A model generated the notes under the pieces. The model had not been told where the DNA came from. It saw only the letters and a list, made by a program, of their open reading frames with translations, and ran no database searches. This document shows, one piece after another, positions 31,746 to 42,400 of a stretch of DNA of 64,000 nucleotides. Within the stretch, counting starts at the first letter, position 1. Every line of letters begins with the position of its first letter. The stretch covers positions 69,501 to 133,500 of the forward strand of contig CAUYUJ010015306.1 in NCBI GenBank assembly GCA_963575745.1, read 5' to 3'. The position numbers and the translations under genes are program-made. The stretch is from Prorocentrum cordatum (Eukaryota; Sar; Dinophyceae; Prorocentrales; Prorocentraceae).

Positions 31746-32024
31746 GTCGGAACCTGGAAACGGCGAGACCGCACAACCAGTTCACAAACCCACAGGCGAT
31801 CGATGCATGCTGCTCGGGGGGGGGCTCTTGAGGGTCCCCTTTGAGCCCCCCTTAGGGGGCGTCGTCAGGGCTTCCTGGAGCCAGCTTGGAGCCGTCCAGG
31901 GCTGCTCTGGCAGGCGGCCGGGCCCGCCTCGAGCTCGAGCCGCCGTGGAGCCGCCCGGGAGCCGCGCCTGGGGCTTCCAGGAGGACAAGTGTGCCGCCGT
32001 CGTGTTTCGCACGTTTTGCCTTCC

Positions 32025-32308
32025 CTCCTCCTCCTCCTCCTCCTCCTCCTCCTCCTCCTCCTCCTCCTGCTGCTCCTGCTCCTCCTCCCCCTCCTCCCCT
32101 CCTCCTCCTCCTCCTCCTCCTCCTCCTCCTGCTCCCTGCTCCTGCTCCTGCTCCCCCTCCCCCTCCTCCTCCTCCTCCTCCTCCTCCTCCTCCTCCTCCC
32201 TCCTCCTCCTCCTCCTCCTCCTCCTCCTCCTCCTCCTCCTCCTCCTCCTCCTCCTCCTCCTCCTCCTCCTCCTCCTCCTCCTCCTCCTCCTCCTCCTCCT
32301 CTTCCTCC
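32025..32308 (+). repeat. CCT/TCC microsatellite (280 bp)
   Basis: Almost uninterrupted CCT with a few TGCTCC units. It ends in TCTTCCTCCAG at 32310, so the tract could double as a polypyrimidine tract for a splice acceptor in front of the next open frame. Confidence 0.9.
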
Positions 32309-32363
32309 AGCCGCACTGTATCAGGCCGTGTGTCGCCTGGGCCCGCGCCCGCCGTCCGCCGTG

Positions 32364-33280
32364 ATGGCCACCGCTGGGCTCGCCGCGCGTGCTGAAGCCA
32401 GCGGCGCGGACGCTGCGCGCCGAGGGGCCCTGGAGGCCGCCCGTGGCGCGCTCCTGGCGGCTCACGCCGCCAGCGGGCTGGCAGGGGAGGCGTCGTCCCG
32501 TGGCAGGACGCGCCTCCTGCGAGCGGCGGAGGGCATGCTGAGGGCGGCGATCGTCGACCTCAGCCAGCCCCGCCGCCCTGCGCAGGCTCGAGCCCCCCAG
32601 CGGCCTCCTGAAGCTGTTGCCGACGCTCCCGAGGCGGAGCCGCGGCCGCCAGGCGCCCCCGCGCCTCGGCGGAAGCGCCGCCGCGGGCGACGTCGGCGAG
32701 GCGCCGCCGCTGCCGCGACGAGGATGGACGTGGTGGGTGAGATGGCGGAGGCGGGCGGCGGGACGGGGGCGGCTGCTGCGCGGGCGGGCAGCCTGCGCGC
32801 GACGGCGGCCTCCCGTGACCTCGGGGACGGCGACGACGACGCCTGCCTCGGCGATGACGGCTGGGCCGACGGCCTGGCCCGCGGCGCACCGCCCGCCGCC
32901 GCAGAGGGAGGTGCTGGCAATGGGGCGTCGTCGACTCCTGCTGGCAGCGGGGCGCATGCGGCGCCCGCGGCGGCGGCGGCCCCCTCGACGGAGGGGATGG
33001 AGGTAGGCCTCGAGCCGTTCACGCCGCAGGGGGGCCCCGCGGAGCTGATGGCGGCTATCGCGCGCATGCGCGCCGCCAGCCTGGGCTCCGGGGCGGCGCG
33101 GGGGGGCGGCCGCGGGAGGCGGCAGGGGCCTGTGCCGCGTGCGGCTCGGGCGCCGCCTCCCCACCCCTCCGCGCAACGTCGGGTTCCACGGCGTGTATTT
33201 CCTGCACATGCTGTTCCGAATGCCGTGCCCGTGCGCGGCGGTGCGTGCGCAGCCGTGGAGGCTCATCGTGCGCGTGCGCG
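32364..33280 (+). CDS. Ala/Arg-rich hypothetical protein, 3' end open
   Basis: About 305 codons open from ATG 32364 to the next CCT tract. The ATG was chosen because upstream sequence is simple repeat and a CAG splice-type acceptor lies 54 bases before. Residues 1-65 are an Ala-rich, probably helical region with a GRTRLLRAAEGMLR core. Residues 102-113 are a basic patch (RRKRRRGRRRRG), possibly nuclear or nucleic-acid binding. Residues 155-170 are acidic with GWADGLA. The tail is Ala/Gly-rich with a helical AELMAAIARMRAASLG piece. Codons mostly end in G or C. It resembles, from memory, the low-complexity first proteins of dinoflagellate retroelements, but no motif proves this. The true 3' end or intron is not determined. 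Confidence 0.4.
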
Positions 33281-33282
33281 TC

Positions 33283-33545
33283 CTCCTCCTCCTCCTCCTC
33301 CTCCTCCTCCTCCTCCTCCTCCTCCTCCTCCTCCTCCGTCCCTCCTCATCATCATCCTCCTTTCCCTCCTCTTTCTCCTCCTCCTCCTCCTCCTCCTTTT
33401 CCTCCTCCTCGTTTTCCTCCTCTTCCCCCCGCTTCCTCCCTGCTCCTCCTCCTCCTCCTCCCCCGCCTCCTCCTCCTCCTCTCATCCTCCTCCTCCTCCT
33501 CCTCCCCTCCTCCTCCTCCTCCTCCTCCTCCTCCTCCTCTTCCTC
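33283..33545 (+). repeat. CCT/TCC microsatellite
   Basis: CCT tract with TTTCCT and CGTCCT interruptions, followed by CCG repeats (33580-33610) and an A-tract at about 33655-33665. Long Leu/Pro/Ser and Glu frames across it are artefacts. Confidence 0.9.
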
Positions 33546-33849
33546 TCCTCGTCCTCCTCCCCCCCCTCTCCATCCCCCCCCCGCCGCCGCCGCCGCCGCC
33601 GCCGCCACCGCGCCCCACCCACGCGCCCGAGCAGCTCCCCGCCCCCCCCCCCCCCAAAAAAAAAAGGAATGAAAGAAAAACAAGCCCCCCCCCCATCCCC
33701 TGCAGAAGGTGTTCTTGAGCCACCAGTGCGGCGCGCCCCCTGCGGGCCTTTGTGGCCGGGTCGAGCCCCTGCGAGCGTGGTAACGCAGAGAAAAGTTGAT
33801 TGCGAGGCTTGGGTCAGGACAGGCATAATGGAAGGCTTGCCGCGGCCAG

Positions 33850-34445
33850 TTCGACCATTTGGAGCCGCGAGGAAATTTCTTCGGGGGCCTAAAGAGCGAG
33901 CGGCGGCGACACCTTGGCATGCTTGGAGGCTCGTTGGCGGCCCCATACGGTTCAAGATGGCGCCGCCCAAGACGGCTTCAGACGGGCCCAGCTGCCCCCA
34001 AGATGGGCATTGCCCATGACGGTTCCAAGATGGGCCGACATTGCCCAAGAGGCTGGCAATCCGCCCCAAGAGGGCTACCAGAGGACCCCCGGGGCTGCCC
34101 CCCAGAGGCAGACTTCTTCGAGGTGCCTGAGGTTTTTGAAGGAGTTCGGCGTTCTCGCCCTTTCGAGCCTCCAACGCTCCAAGACGGCCTCGGCGGCCTC
34201 CGAGACCGCCCCGATATGGGACAAGAGGCAGCCAAAAAGAGCGCAAGAGGAGCCCAAGGGAGTTCCGGGCCGGCCCACGAGGCCCCGAGACGGCCCCAGG
34301 CGGCGCCCCTGCTGGCGGAGCACGGGCAGACATGTCGAGCTGCCTGCCCCAAGAGGCTACTCAGAGGCCGCACAGATGCCCCTCGGGGCCCTCCAAGAGG
34401 CGTTGCAGGAGGCCCCCGCGGCGTCCCCAGAGGCACCCGAGAGGC
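33850..34445 (-). repeat. Phased CCAAG array, reverse orientation
   Basis: CCAAGA.GG words recur; clear members start at 33999, 34026, 34046 and 34067, with degenerate members between them, giving about 10-11 bp per unit. This is the complement of the CTTGG arrays and is one of the longest blocks in the window. Confidence 0.6.
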
Positions 34446-34937
34446 CCAAGTGCTGCCAAGGCATGCTGCATGGGCGTGCGGTTTGCTTTCCGTCTGGGGT
34501 GGGGGCCGCCGCGTTCCCGCTCCGCGTGCTCAGCTTGCCGCCTCTGACTTTCGACGAGGCTTCCAGGGGGCCGCCCGCCCTGCCGCGAGCTTTGCAGCCG
34601 TCTTTGCCTTGCCGATCTCTTGAGGGCCTCACGCGGCCAAGGCCCGCCGGGGGCCCACCGCAGCAGGGCAGGGGCCACAGCTGCAGATTTCCCGATTCGC
34701 AAGCCTGAGCATTTCATGTGAGGTGAGCGTGCGTTTGCTGCGCATGCCCGTTGCCATTTCCTTTTCGAGCGAGCGCCCCCTCGCTTGCGCTTAGGGGCGC
34801 AGGTTTTTTGACTTGAGGTTCCCGGGCAGGAACACGAGTTGACGCAGACCGTGGGGTGGAGAGATCAACCATGCCACTGCGCTATACCTACCTAGACTTG
34901 CATGGTAGGAGGAGCACGTGGTGGACACAACCCTGCG

Positions 34938-35615
34938 ATGAAGTCGAGTGAAAATGATCGGGGGAAGGTGCCAGGCTGGGGCGGAGACCCTGAGACATGG
35001 CGGACGCACAGACGGAAGGCTCTCCAGTACCAGGGAGGCACCAAGCGCGAGGACAGGCACCTGTGCGCTCCGAGGCTCGAGGCACGTCTCGCGAGCAGGG
35101 CCGAGGTCGCGGTCGGGCGCTGGAAGCCAGGCTGGCTCTCCAGGTTCGACGGGGTCGAGAGGCTCTCGGCATGGCTCGAGGGGAGATGCCCGGGCCAAGT
35201 TGTCCCTGATGTCGGCCAGGAGCTCGAGGCGTTCCTGATCAGGACGAAGCGCAGAAAGCTCGAGCTTATGCAGCAGTGGACGGGCCGTTTCGAGACAGGT
35301 TACCAGCACCTCCGACGCGCGCTGGCGCGCGCTCCGGGACTGTCGGCCCCAGTGGGCAGCTCATCGTCGACTGTCCACATCGCGTCCAGACCATGGAGAT
35401 GGATCGAGAAGGACTGGCCGTTTGATTCCGAATGGACGTGCGAGCGCACGGACGGACGAGGAGACGATGAGACCGAGGACTCTCATCACTGGAGTGTTGC
35501 AGCCCCAGATGTTGCTGCCGAGGAGGAGCTCGATGAAGTGCCAGATGTTTGTTCAGGACTCGTCCTCGGCTGGTTGATGCTCGCGCGCCCTGGCCTCGAC
35601 CCCCGCAAGAGATAG
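34938..35615 (+). pseudogene. gag: Copia gag, N-terminal part
   Basis: Open frame of about 225 codons (it can extend upstream to ATG 34902). The start at 34938 gives MKSSENDRGKVPGWGGDPET, matching the dinoflagellate copia gag pattern (SEN..GK.P.W.G.P.TW) as I know it. Then come a conserved-looking RLEARLASRAE segment, a central helical region with LEAFLIRTKRRKLELMQQW and an acidic tail. Gag packages the element RNA. The stop TAG 35613-35615 seems premature, since a further gag-like piece (ERDGQAKYPKA onward) continues in another frame to about 35845. Confidence 0.65.
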
Positions 35616-35940
35616 GCGATCCTGACCGCGACCGGAGGATCGCTTGGCGTCAACATCACGCGCGTGAAGCTGATATCGAGCCGGGAGGGCGATGACCTGG
35701 CAGAGCGCGATGGACAGGCCAAGTACCCGAAGGCACATGCAGCACTGCTGGCTGAGGATGGCCGCGCATGGCTGGACGACGAGGGGAACGACCTGGACGC
35801 GGGCAGCTTCGCAGCGGGCCAGGGGCTTCCAGGGGCTCGCTAGGAGGATGCGGACCAGGCCAGGGGGGATGATCCGAGCACAGTATCTGACTACCACCAC
35901 CCTGATCGATAATAGCATACGATGCGATTTGGTGTAGTTT
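35616..35940 (+). pseudogene. gag: Copia gag, displaced middle part
   Basis: In a different frame from the first part: GGSLGVNITRVKLIS and DDLAERDGQAKYPKAHAALL are followed by an acidic DDEGNDLD, the usual character of this gag region. Separated by one frame change upstream and ended by the segment described next. Confidence 0.45.
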
Positions 35941-36290
35941 TGCCCCGGTGAAAAGCCCGCAGCGCACCCCCCCCGCCCCCCGCCCGCCCCCCCCCCCCCC
36001 CCCCCCCCCCCCCGCCGCCAACGGCAACCGGGCTGCCCCCTCTCCCTTAAGGACCGAAACAGAATTCATCAAAGCACGCGCGGCGGTGGTGTATATACTT
36101 TTGGTTACCAAGGGGAGCGATTTTTATACACCACCACCACCAAGAAGTGCTGTTTCTGCTTCAGGAACTCTCCATGCCACGGCGCCTGCGAGCTGCGCCG
36201 CGCTCCTTTTCGCCGCGGCGTCGCAGCGTCGTGAAGCGCGACCCTGCCCCCAATCCTTTTTGCGGAAAATTATTGTTGCGGGCGGTGGTG
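35941..36290. other. Non-gag segment interrupting the copia element
   Basis: Begins with a C tract (35970-36012), then a hairpin GGTGGTGTATA / TATACACCACC spanning about 36083-36145, and ends with GGCGGTGGTGGTGCATGCG. It has no gag character although gag resumes on both sides, so it is probably an insertion. Confidence 0.5.
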
Positions 36291-36294
36291 GTGC

Positions 36295-37281
36295 ATGCGC
36301 ATTGGCCTTGTAGATGAGGGCGACGTCGAGATGCAATTGGCGGCCCAGCGCGAAGAGGCGGAGGCCCTGGCCGCGATTCACAGCGCCCAGCGGGCCCTCC
36401 GCCAGGCCCGCGAGGCCCGCGCGGACAGTCGCCTGAGCCGGGGCTTCTACCGCGGAGGGCGACCAGCCCACCTTGCTAAGGGAGGTGGCCGAGGAGCCTG
36501 CGGTAGATTCCCAGCGGGGTCGCGCCAGCCGATGGGCCACCAGCTCGGAGGCGGGGGCCCGCTCAAGCCGCCGAACAAGGGCCAGAAGAAGTGCACGAAA
36601 TGTGGTGGAGCTCATTGGCTGCAGGATGGCCCCGGCCGCCATGGCCCACTCCTCAGAGACGGCGCGACGGGCTCGCCAGACGCGAGCGCGAAGGTGGCCA
36701 CCTGCAGGAAGGAGCTGAAGTTCAACCTCGCGGCCGCGATGGTTGCCGAGCAGGAGTCTGGGGACTCGCCATGCGAGGCGACGTTTGCAGAGCAGGCCAT
36801 CCGCGAGGGCAAGGGGATCGTCGACTTGGTCTGCGCGGGCGCCGTGGGGGGCGGGCGCGCGCTTGACATCGTTGCCCGCAATAACATGGAGAAGTATGGG
36901 GGGGGCGAGGCTCCAGGGGGCCAACCTCAACGACCGCCGGGTGCACCGCTTCGGGAATTGCGAGAAGGAGCGCGCCCGTGGAAAGTTGTGAAGTTGGGGA
37001 TTGTGGGAGCGGGCGCGCGGGGGGGCATCGCCATCGACGGCTTCGCGAAGGCTGCCCCGATCCTCGTGTCCAAGAAGGTGCTGGAGAAGCTGGGGTCCGT
37101 CGTGGATTGCGACGTAGGTGTCGCAGCTTTCGTGAAGCTGACCCCGGACGCCCCAGTCCAGCTCGAGGAGTCGACAGACGGCGGCCATTATGACTTGAGC
37201 CGAGTGGGCGACCTCCTCGAGCAGGAGGTCAAGGCCCGACCGAGCTGCCGAATTCCATCGAGATCAGCCGGCACATCTTAG
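36295..37281 (+). pseudogene. gag-pol: Copia gag C-terminus, zinc knuckle and protease
   Basis: A 328-codon open frame. A charged helix (EEAEALAAIHSAQRALRQAR) leads to a Gly/Arg-rich stretch and the knuckle KKCTKCGGAHWLQDGP at about 36583-36630. In the C-x2-C-x3-H-x4-C pattern the last Cys is Gly, so zinc binding should be lost. The protease lies in the second half: GKGIVDLVCAGAVGG (the active-site region, normally D-S/T-G, here D-L-V-C-A), LDIVARNNMEKYGG, IVGAGARGGIAIDG and PILVSKKVLEKLG. An aspartic protease cutting the Gag-Pol chain is the family role. The unusual active site may be lineage-specific rather than damage. Confidence 0.65.
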
Positions 37282-39124
37282 CGGGGCTGGCAGAGTGCAG
37301 CTGCGAGCCAGGGCCCAGAGTAGTACCAGGATCGACGCGCAGTGCGAGATGAGGGGTACTTGAGTCTACCCTAGACCCCCTCTCTCCCAATCACCACCAT
37401 CAGCCAACCTTCGGTCGAGCCAGGATCGAAGGGTCAAACGGAGTGGTCACCGGGTCCTGGCGGGGATCACGGACGCGCCCATAGCCGTTGTGGCTCGAGC
37501 CAAGCGCGATTTTCAGCAGATGGATTGATCGACTCTGTGGAGCTAACAGCACCGACAGACCGTCCATATCATCCATATTCCCGGCCGTCGCCAGTCGATG
37601 GCAGGAAGATGCTTTGCGGCGTCTTCCTCCGAGGGGCCCAGCTCGCCTGCGTCGGGGCCGCGCGCGGGCGCGATTCGGGCATGGGTAGTGCCGACGTCGC
37701 GCAGCGGGGCGCAGGGGCTCCTCCAGGCGGAGGCGACGAGGGTTATCAAGGAGCTTGGCTTCTCCTCCAGCCCCGCTTTGGAGCTTGGACGAGCTGAAGA
37801 AGATCATCAAGGATAACCTGCCCCCGCGGAACCAGACGCAGGCGCAGAAGGCAGTGAAGGGCATCAGGCCCACGAAGAAGGCCGAGCCGATCGAGGAGGC
37901 GACCGAGGTCGGGGCCCACATCGCGCCGAACATGACGAGTGCCTCGCCCAAGTTTTTGATGCGCAAGGCAGTCTTCCAAGAGACCGCGCCAGAGCCGACC
38001 GACTACGTGCGTTTCGGGAAGCTCGACGCCATGACCTCCCAACAGATACTGAACCAGTGCCCGCCCCGCGCCGAGGCGGCCCGCTCCGCGCTGAGGCGGG
38101 CCAAGAAGGGGGCGAAGCCCGAGAGCAGCTGGGAGCCCATCTGGCGTGTCTCGTGGCCCAACGGGACGGGGGCCGCCCAGGCGGATCCGGAAGCAGATGG
38201 CCAGGGGCTACGTGAATGTTTTAGTGGAGCCGACCAAGGCTCGAGGGGGCGCGAGGCCATCTCGCCGAAGGACGGTGGACGCTCAGACGGAGGACGAGCT
38301 CGCGGAGGAGGAGAAGCAGGCGGCGGACCTGGAGGAGAAGCAGGCCAACCGCCGCGTCCAGGAGGAGATGCCATCAGCGCTGGGCCAGCTCAACCAGAGG
38401 CTGGAGAGTCTGAACAGACTCGAGGGGCAGCCGAGGGCACCGAGCACGGCCGACGGGAGCTCCCTTCCAACGGGTTCCAGTCAGGATGGCATGGGCTGGA
38501 ATTGAGCTACACGGAGGAGCTGGACCCGTGGAAGCAGCGCTAGCTTGCGAAGTGCATCAAGGAGAACGAGCGCACCGGGGACCTCGAGGGGCTACTCGCC
38601 CATGGAGGGGTCAAGAAAATGCATGCGGCCTTCAGTCCTGCCTCCATTCTGAGCACGAAGATGGCCGAGAAGTTAAGCGAGGACGCAGTCCGACGCGCCA
38701 GCTCCTGGAACGGGCGCAAGTCGGGCCCCCCAGCATGGAACCAGAAGGCCAGGGAGACGCGCGACGAGTCGGAGCCGCGTCTGGGTCACCACGAGATGCG
38801 GGGCGCTCTCGACGCTCACCCTCGGCTTCAACGGCCCCAACCCTGCGAGAGCTGAGGCCGCCAGGAAGCGCCGACTCCGGGCGATCAGGGTGGAGGACTG
38901 CGCGATGACAGCGGTCAAGGTGGCCGGGCGCCAGCTCGGGGTGAAGAACGAGAAGGGCGACCTTCTTCTGAAGGAGCGGCTGATCGCCACACCGTCTCCG
39001 AGGATGGCGGCGAGGATGGCCATGGAGCGCCCGGGAGGTCATCGTCGCGGCGAGCTCGCGGGAGGCGGACTCGCCGCGCCCGCGAGCAACTACGCAGACG
39101 AGTGCGAAGAGGGCGTCGCGAGCC
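37282..39124 (+). pseudogene. Copia pol spacer between protease and integrase
   Basis: Recognisable pieces lie in several frames: LDELKKIIKDNLPPRNQ.. near 37785; DYVRFGK..DAMTSQQILNQ at about 38001-38060; MARGYVNVLVEP near 38196; a charged coiled-coil-like EDELAEEEKQAADLEEKQAN at 38291-38350; WKQR, LAKCIKENERTGDLEGLL at 38530-38600; and RLRAIRVEDCAMTAVKVAGR at about 38872-38931. 37282-37560 has no recognisable protein and may be inserted or too decayed. The spacer function is unknown. Confidence 0.5.
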
Positions 39125-39830
39125 ATGGGCGAAGGGAGCGCGCCAGATCACCGCGTGTTCATGAGGAACATGACCGAGGCCCAGGCGCAGGAGGAGCAGG
39201 ACCTGACCGTTGGCAGAGAGAAGACCCCCATGGACGCGGACCCGAGTTCGGAGGAGTACGAGCAGGCCATGCGAAGGCTCACCGCGGCGCATATGGGATC
39301 GGGCCACAGTTCGAAGACCTCCAGGCTGAACGCGCTCAAGGAGGAAGGGGGTGGGCCCCCAGGTGCTACGCGTGGCGGAGGATTTCCAGTGCGACGCCTG
39401 TGCTGAGGCGAACCACCACTGCCCGACGCACCCACCAGTCAACCTCGAGCCCATACCTCCGAAGTGGAAGCGCACCCAGGCCGACCAGTTCGAGTGGGGG
39501 CACCCAGAAGAAGATCAAGTTCAAGTTCTCACTGATCATAGACGAGAGCTGCAAGGTGAGGGTCAACAGGCTGCTCTACCGTGCACGCGGTGGGCAAGGA
39601 CCAACATGGGAATCCAGTGCGGGCCGACCTGAGGAGTTTCTACGAAGGGCGGTGGTTGCCATACTTCGGGAAGCCTCAGAGGGTCGAGGTGGGCCCTGGG
39701 GGCTCGTGGATGTCGCGGCAGGCCGCGGAGAATTTCGACTCCGACTCCACAGCTGGGAACTCTCGGGTGGGCGCTCGCGGCTACTTCCTTCTCCAGCACG
39801 CGCTGGGTAGGGCGCCGGACTTCGACGGCC
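39125..39830 (+). pseudogene. Copia integrase, broken
   Basis: Integrase inserts the cDNA into the genome. The zinc-binding part reads LTAAHMGSGHSSKTSRLNAL, then FQCDACAEANHHCP (His/His and Cys/Cys pairs, 39278-39425) in two frames. The catalytic core follows with KRTQADQFEWGHP, KIKFKFSLIIDESCKVRVN and then WLPYFGKPQRVEVGPGGSW. The last corresponds to the usual (R/D)xDxGxEF box, where the expected Asp is Gly, so the acid triad is broken. Three frames are needed to read the domain. Confidence 0.65.
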
Positions 39831-40781
39831 ACTTCTTTGAGGGCGACTTCGACGAGTGCCCCCGCGCGGAGGCCCAGCGGGCTGACAAGGGCGCGGCGAG
39901 AACTGCGCGAAGATGCACGCTGCTAAGGAGAGCACTTGAGGCAGGTCTACTTGCGACGGATCAGCCGGGCTGAGAACGCGAAGAATCAGGCGCTGAAGGC
40001 CGCGGCCCTTGGCGCGCGGGCGCGCTGCATCCGCGAGGAGAGGGCCAAGGACTGGCAAAAGGGCCTCGCGCGGGCACTCGCCGCGGAGACCGGTCGCCCG
40101 ATGGACGGCGACCTCGGCGAGAAACAGACCTTGCATCCAGGTCGGGCGGCCCGCATCATCGTGGTGGACCTGAGCCAGACCCAAGCAGCGTCGGCGCGCG
40201 AGACTGACTGCGCGGAGCTCATGGGCGGCAACGGCGCCACGTGGACGGTGCACACTTTCATGAATTTGGCGATGTGACAGGGGCACCTGGACTTCTCAGG
40301 CCACGACCCCACCGACCACGACGAGGAGTCGGCTTCCTGGGCAGGAGTGCTGGATCCAGCACCACCCCTGGAGAAAGCCAGCCATGGAGAGCCGCCGAGT
40401 TCGCCGAGGGGCCCGCCTCCACAGCCAGTGCGGAAGTCGATGCGGAAGAAAGGGGGGCACCCATGCGGCGCCTCAGATGGGGCGAAGGCAGCGAGAGCTG
40501 CAGCAGCGGAGGAGACCATGAAGGAGAGAGCTGCGTTCATGGCCAAGGCCTCACCAGATGTCCGGGCTTTTTGGGAAAGGCAGGGCACGTCGTTGGAGGT
40601 GCTCGTGGAGATGCTTTGCAGGCAAGGCCCCGAAGCACGCTACGAGGCACATGGGCACCTACATGGCGAGCCAGCTGCGGGAGGGCAAGCGAAGGGTCTC
40701 GGAGAGGGCCCTCAGCTCGGACGAGGTGAAAAAAGTTCTGCGTCGCGAAGGCCACCGAGGTGAATAACTGCGTCATCTCCT
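39831..40781 (+). pseudogene. Copia integrase C-terminus to RT linker
   Basis: Frame 39936-40275 (AENAKNQALKAAALGARARC.., TGRPMDGDLG, DCAELMGGNGATWTVH) and frame 40347-40763 (PVRKSMRKKGG, KASPDVRAFWE) are helical, charged linker sequences in the place where copia elements have a variable region before the RT. One stop at 40275-40277 separates them. Confidence 0.5.
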
Positions 40782-41282
40782 TTGTCTTGGAATGCCCACC
40801 GCCGGGGGGTTGCCCCGCCACCGGGGGGCGTCGCGCGCGCGCGGTGGATCCTGCAGTGGAAGGTTGACGAGACCACAGGCGAAAGGAAGCCAACGGCCCG
40901 AATCGTGGTTCTAGGCTACATGGGCCCAGAGTACGAACACCGCCCGACGGCGGCACCCACCATGACATGGACGTCTCGACATATGGTGTTGCAGGTGATG
41001 TCATGGCTCGGCTTCAAGGGGTTCAAGGCAGATGCGACGGGAACTTTCGCGCAGAACTGGGAGATCCAGCACGGCCTTTTCGCGATGCCAGCCGAGGGGC
41101 TCGCCGCCGCCCTTGGGGTGTCCGACGGCGCCGCGATGGGGCTGCGGAAGGCCGCGCGCGGGCTCGTGGAGGCCGCCATCGCGTGGTTCATGACAGTCAG
41201 CGAGGCTCTTGAGGAGTTCGGCTGGACCAAGATGAAGATGGACCCTTGCGTCTGGGCGTTGTGCGGCGACGCCCATGGCTAG
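40782..41282 (+). pseudogene. pol: Copia reverse transcriptase (RVT_2), C-terminally cut
   Basis: The best-preserved module. WILQWKVDETTGERKPTARI and VVLGYMGPEYEHRP, MTWTSRHMVLQVMSWLGFKG, FKADATGTFAQ (motif A; the catalytic Asp is retained but the usual Ala-Phe-Leu is altered), LRKAARGLVEAAIAWF (the YGL region, Tyr lost) and WTKMKMDPCVWALCG follow in one frame. A TAG at 41280-41282 ends it before the YVDD box. The next 100 bases carry only a remnant (EELDMLRG) where that box is expected. The polymerase is inactive. Confidence 0.75.
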
Positions 41283-42390
41283 GGCAACAGCTTCACCAGG
41301 GAGGCGCTGCGGGACTTCCTGGACCCCGAGGAGCTGGACATGCTGAGGGGGAAGAGTCTGACCCACGGTGGATAGAAGCGCGCAAGAAGATCGAGGAGCT
41401 TTTCAAGTGGCAGACTTGGGAAACGGACGGGCCCGCGCAGACCTGCGCCCAGGTCGAGCAGCAGGCCGGCAAGAGCTTCCGCGTGGACCAGAGCGAGCTC
41501 ATCAAGGCCATCGAGAAGGCCGTCTTGTCCCCCGAGCGCAAGAAGAACAATGGCGCGCCGACAACCAACATGGAGAAGGGGCAGCTCAGGGCGATCCTCG
41601 GCGCAGTTGGGTGGCGCTCCGAGCAGCCAGGACCCGTGCACTCAGCCAACGCCAGCCCACCGCCCAGCATGATTCCATCACCCACGGTGCAGACCATCAA
41701 TGAGACGAACCGCCTAGTCGACCGCGTGCGAGAATTTGCCAACCCCCCAATCGTGATCCATAGCCATTCGAAGGCACAGGTGCCCGTGCCCATCGAGTGG
41801 ACCGACTCCTCGGAATCGAACCGTCCAGACGGGAAGTCCACCAAGGGCCTGGTTTGCGGGGTGGCCCCGCTGAAGATCCACCAGGGCGACGAGACGGACG
41901 CGAGCATGATGGAAGTCGGGGAAGATCGATCGTGGACGCCGCAGTGCAGTCGCATGCGAGACGATTTCAGCAGTGGACGGAGAAGATGAGCTGTTCGGGG
42001 TCAAGCTACAGTGGCTAGAGATCTTGGGCAACAACGTCGGCTGGCGGAACCAGAGGAGACCCGTTCAAGGCTGCCAGCCGCCGCGGTTGTGGACGCCAAG
42101 GGCCTCTACGACAAGCCCCAGGCGACCGCGCGCACCTTCCGGGGCCAGGAGGAGCGGGCCGACGCGGAGGCGATGACCTTGAAGGAAGGGACACAATTGG
42201 GCACTTTGCGTGCATGGCGACGCCCAGCTGGCGAACTCGTTGAAGAAGGGCCACGAGCCAGGTCAGCTGAGAGTGTACTACAGCAGTGGCCACATATGGA
42301 AGCTAGTCTACGACGCCAAGTACCAGAGCGCCTGGATGCGGAAGGCGGCCGGCATGCTCCTCTTTGGGCATGTGCCGGCAGAAGTGCTAC
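41283..42390 (+). pseudogene. Copia RT connection and RNase H, broken
   Basis: The frame through 41340-41989 has ARKKIEELFKWQTWE, FRVDQSELIKAIEKAVLSPE, QLRAILGAVGWRSEQPGPVH (the connection region) and then VPVPIEWTDSSESNRPDGKS, the first Asp of RNase H, with KSTKGLVCGVAPLK. Later parts change frame: AAVVDAKGLYDKPQATA at about 42080-42130, and HGDAQLANSLKKGHEPGQLR with YSSGHIWKLVYDAKYQS at 42210-42330. The order is exactly that of a copia 3' end. Frame changes near 41990, 42075 and 42200 break it. Confidence 0.7.
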
Positions 42391-42400
42391 GCGAGCCGAG

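Larger units (their letters stand above)
34930..42400 (+). mobile_element. Copia-type retrotransposon, extensively decayed
   Basis: Gag, CCHC knuckle, protease, spacer, pre-integrase zinc motif, integrase, RVT_2 reverse transcriptase and RNase H occur in Ty1/copia order on one strand. More than ten frame changes, in-frame stops and lost catalytic residues make it inactive. I could not find long terminal repeats on either side (34700-34930 against 42400-42700), so the ends are set by the outermost protein matches. The many G/C-ended codons match those of the other retroelements. Confidence 0.85.

Noticed and set aside
31782-33920. 712-codon minus-strand frame rich in Glu, Arg and Gly
   Set aside because: It crosses two CCT tracts (GGA on that strand) and the plus-strand open frame; its sequence is repeat translation without domain.
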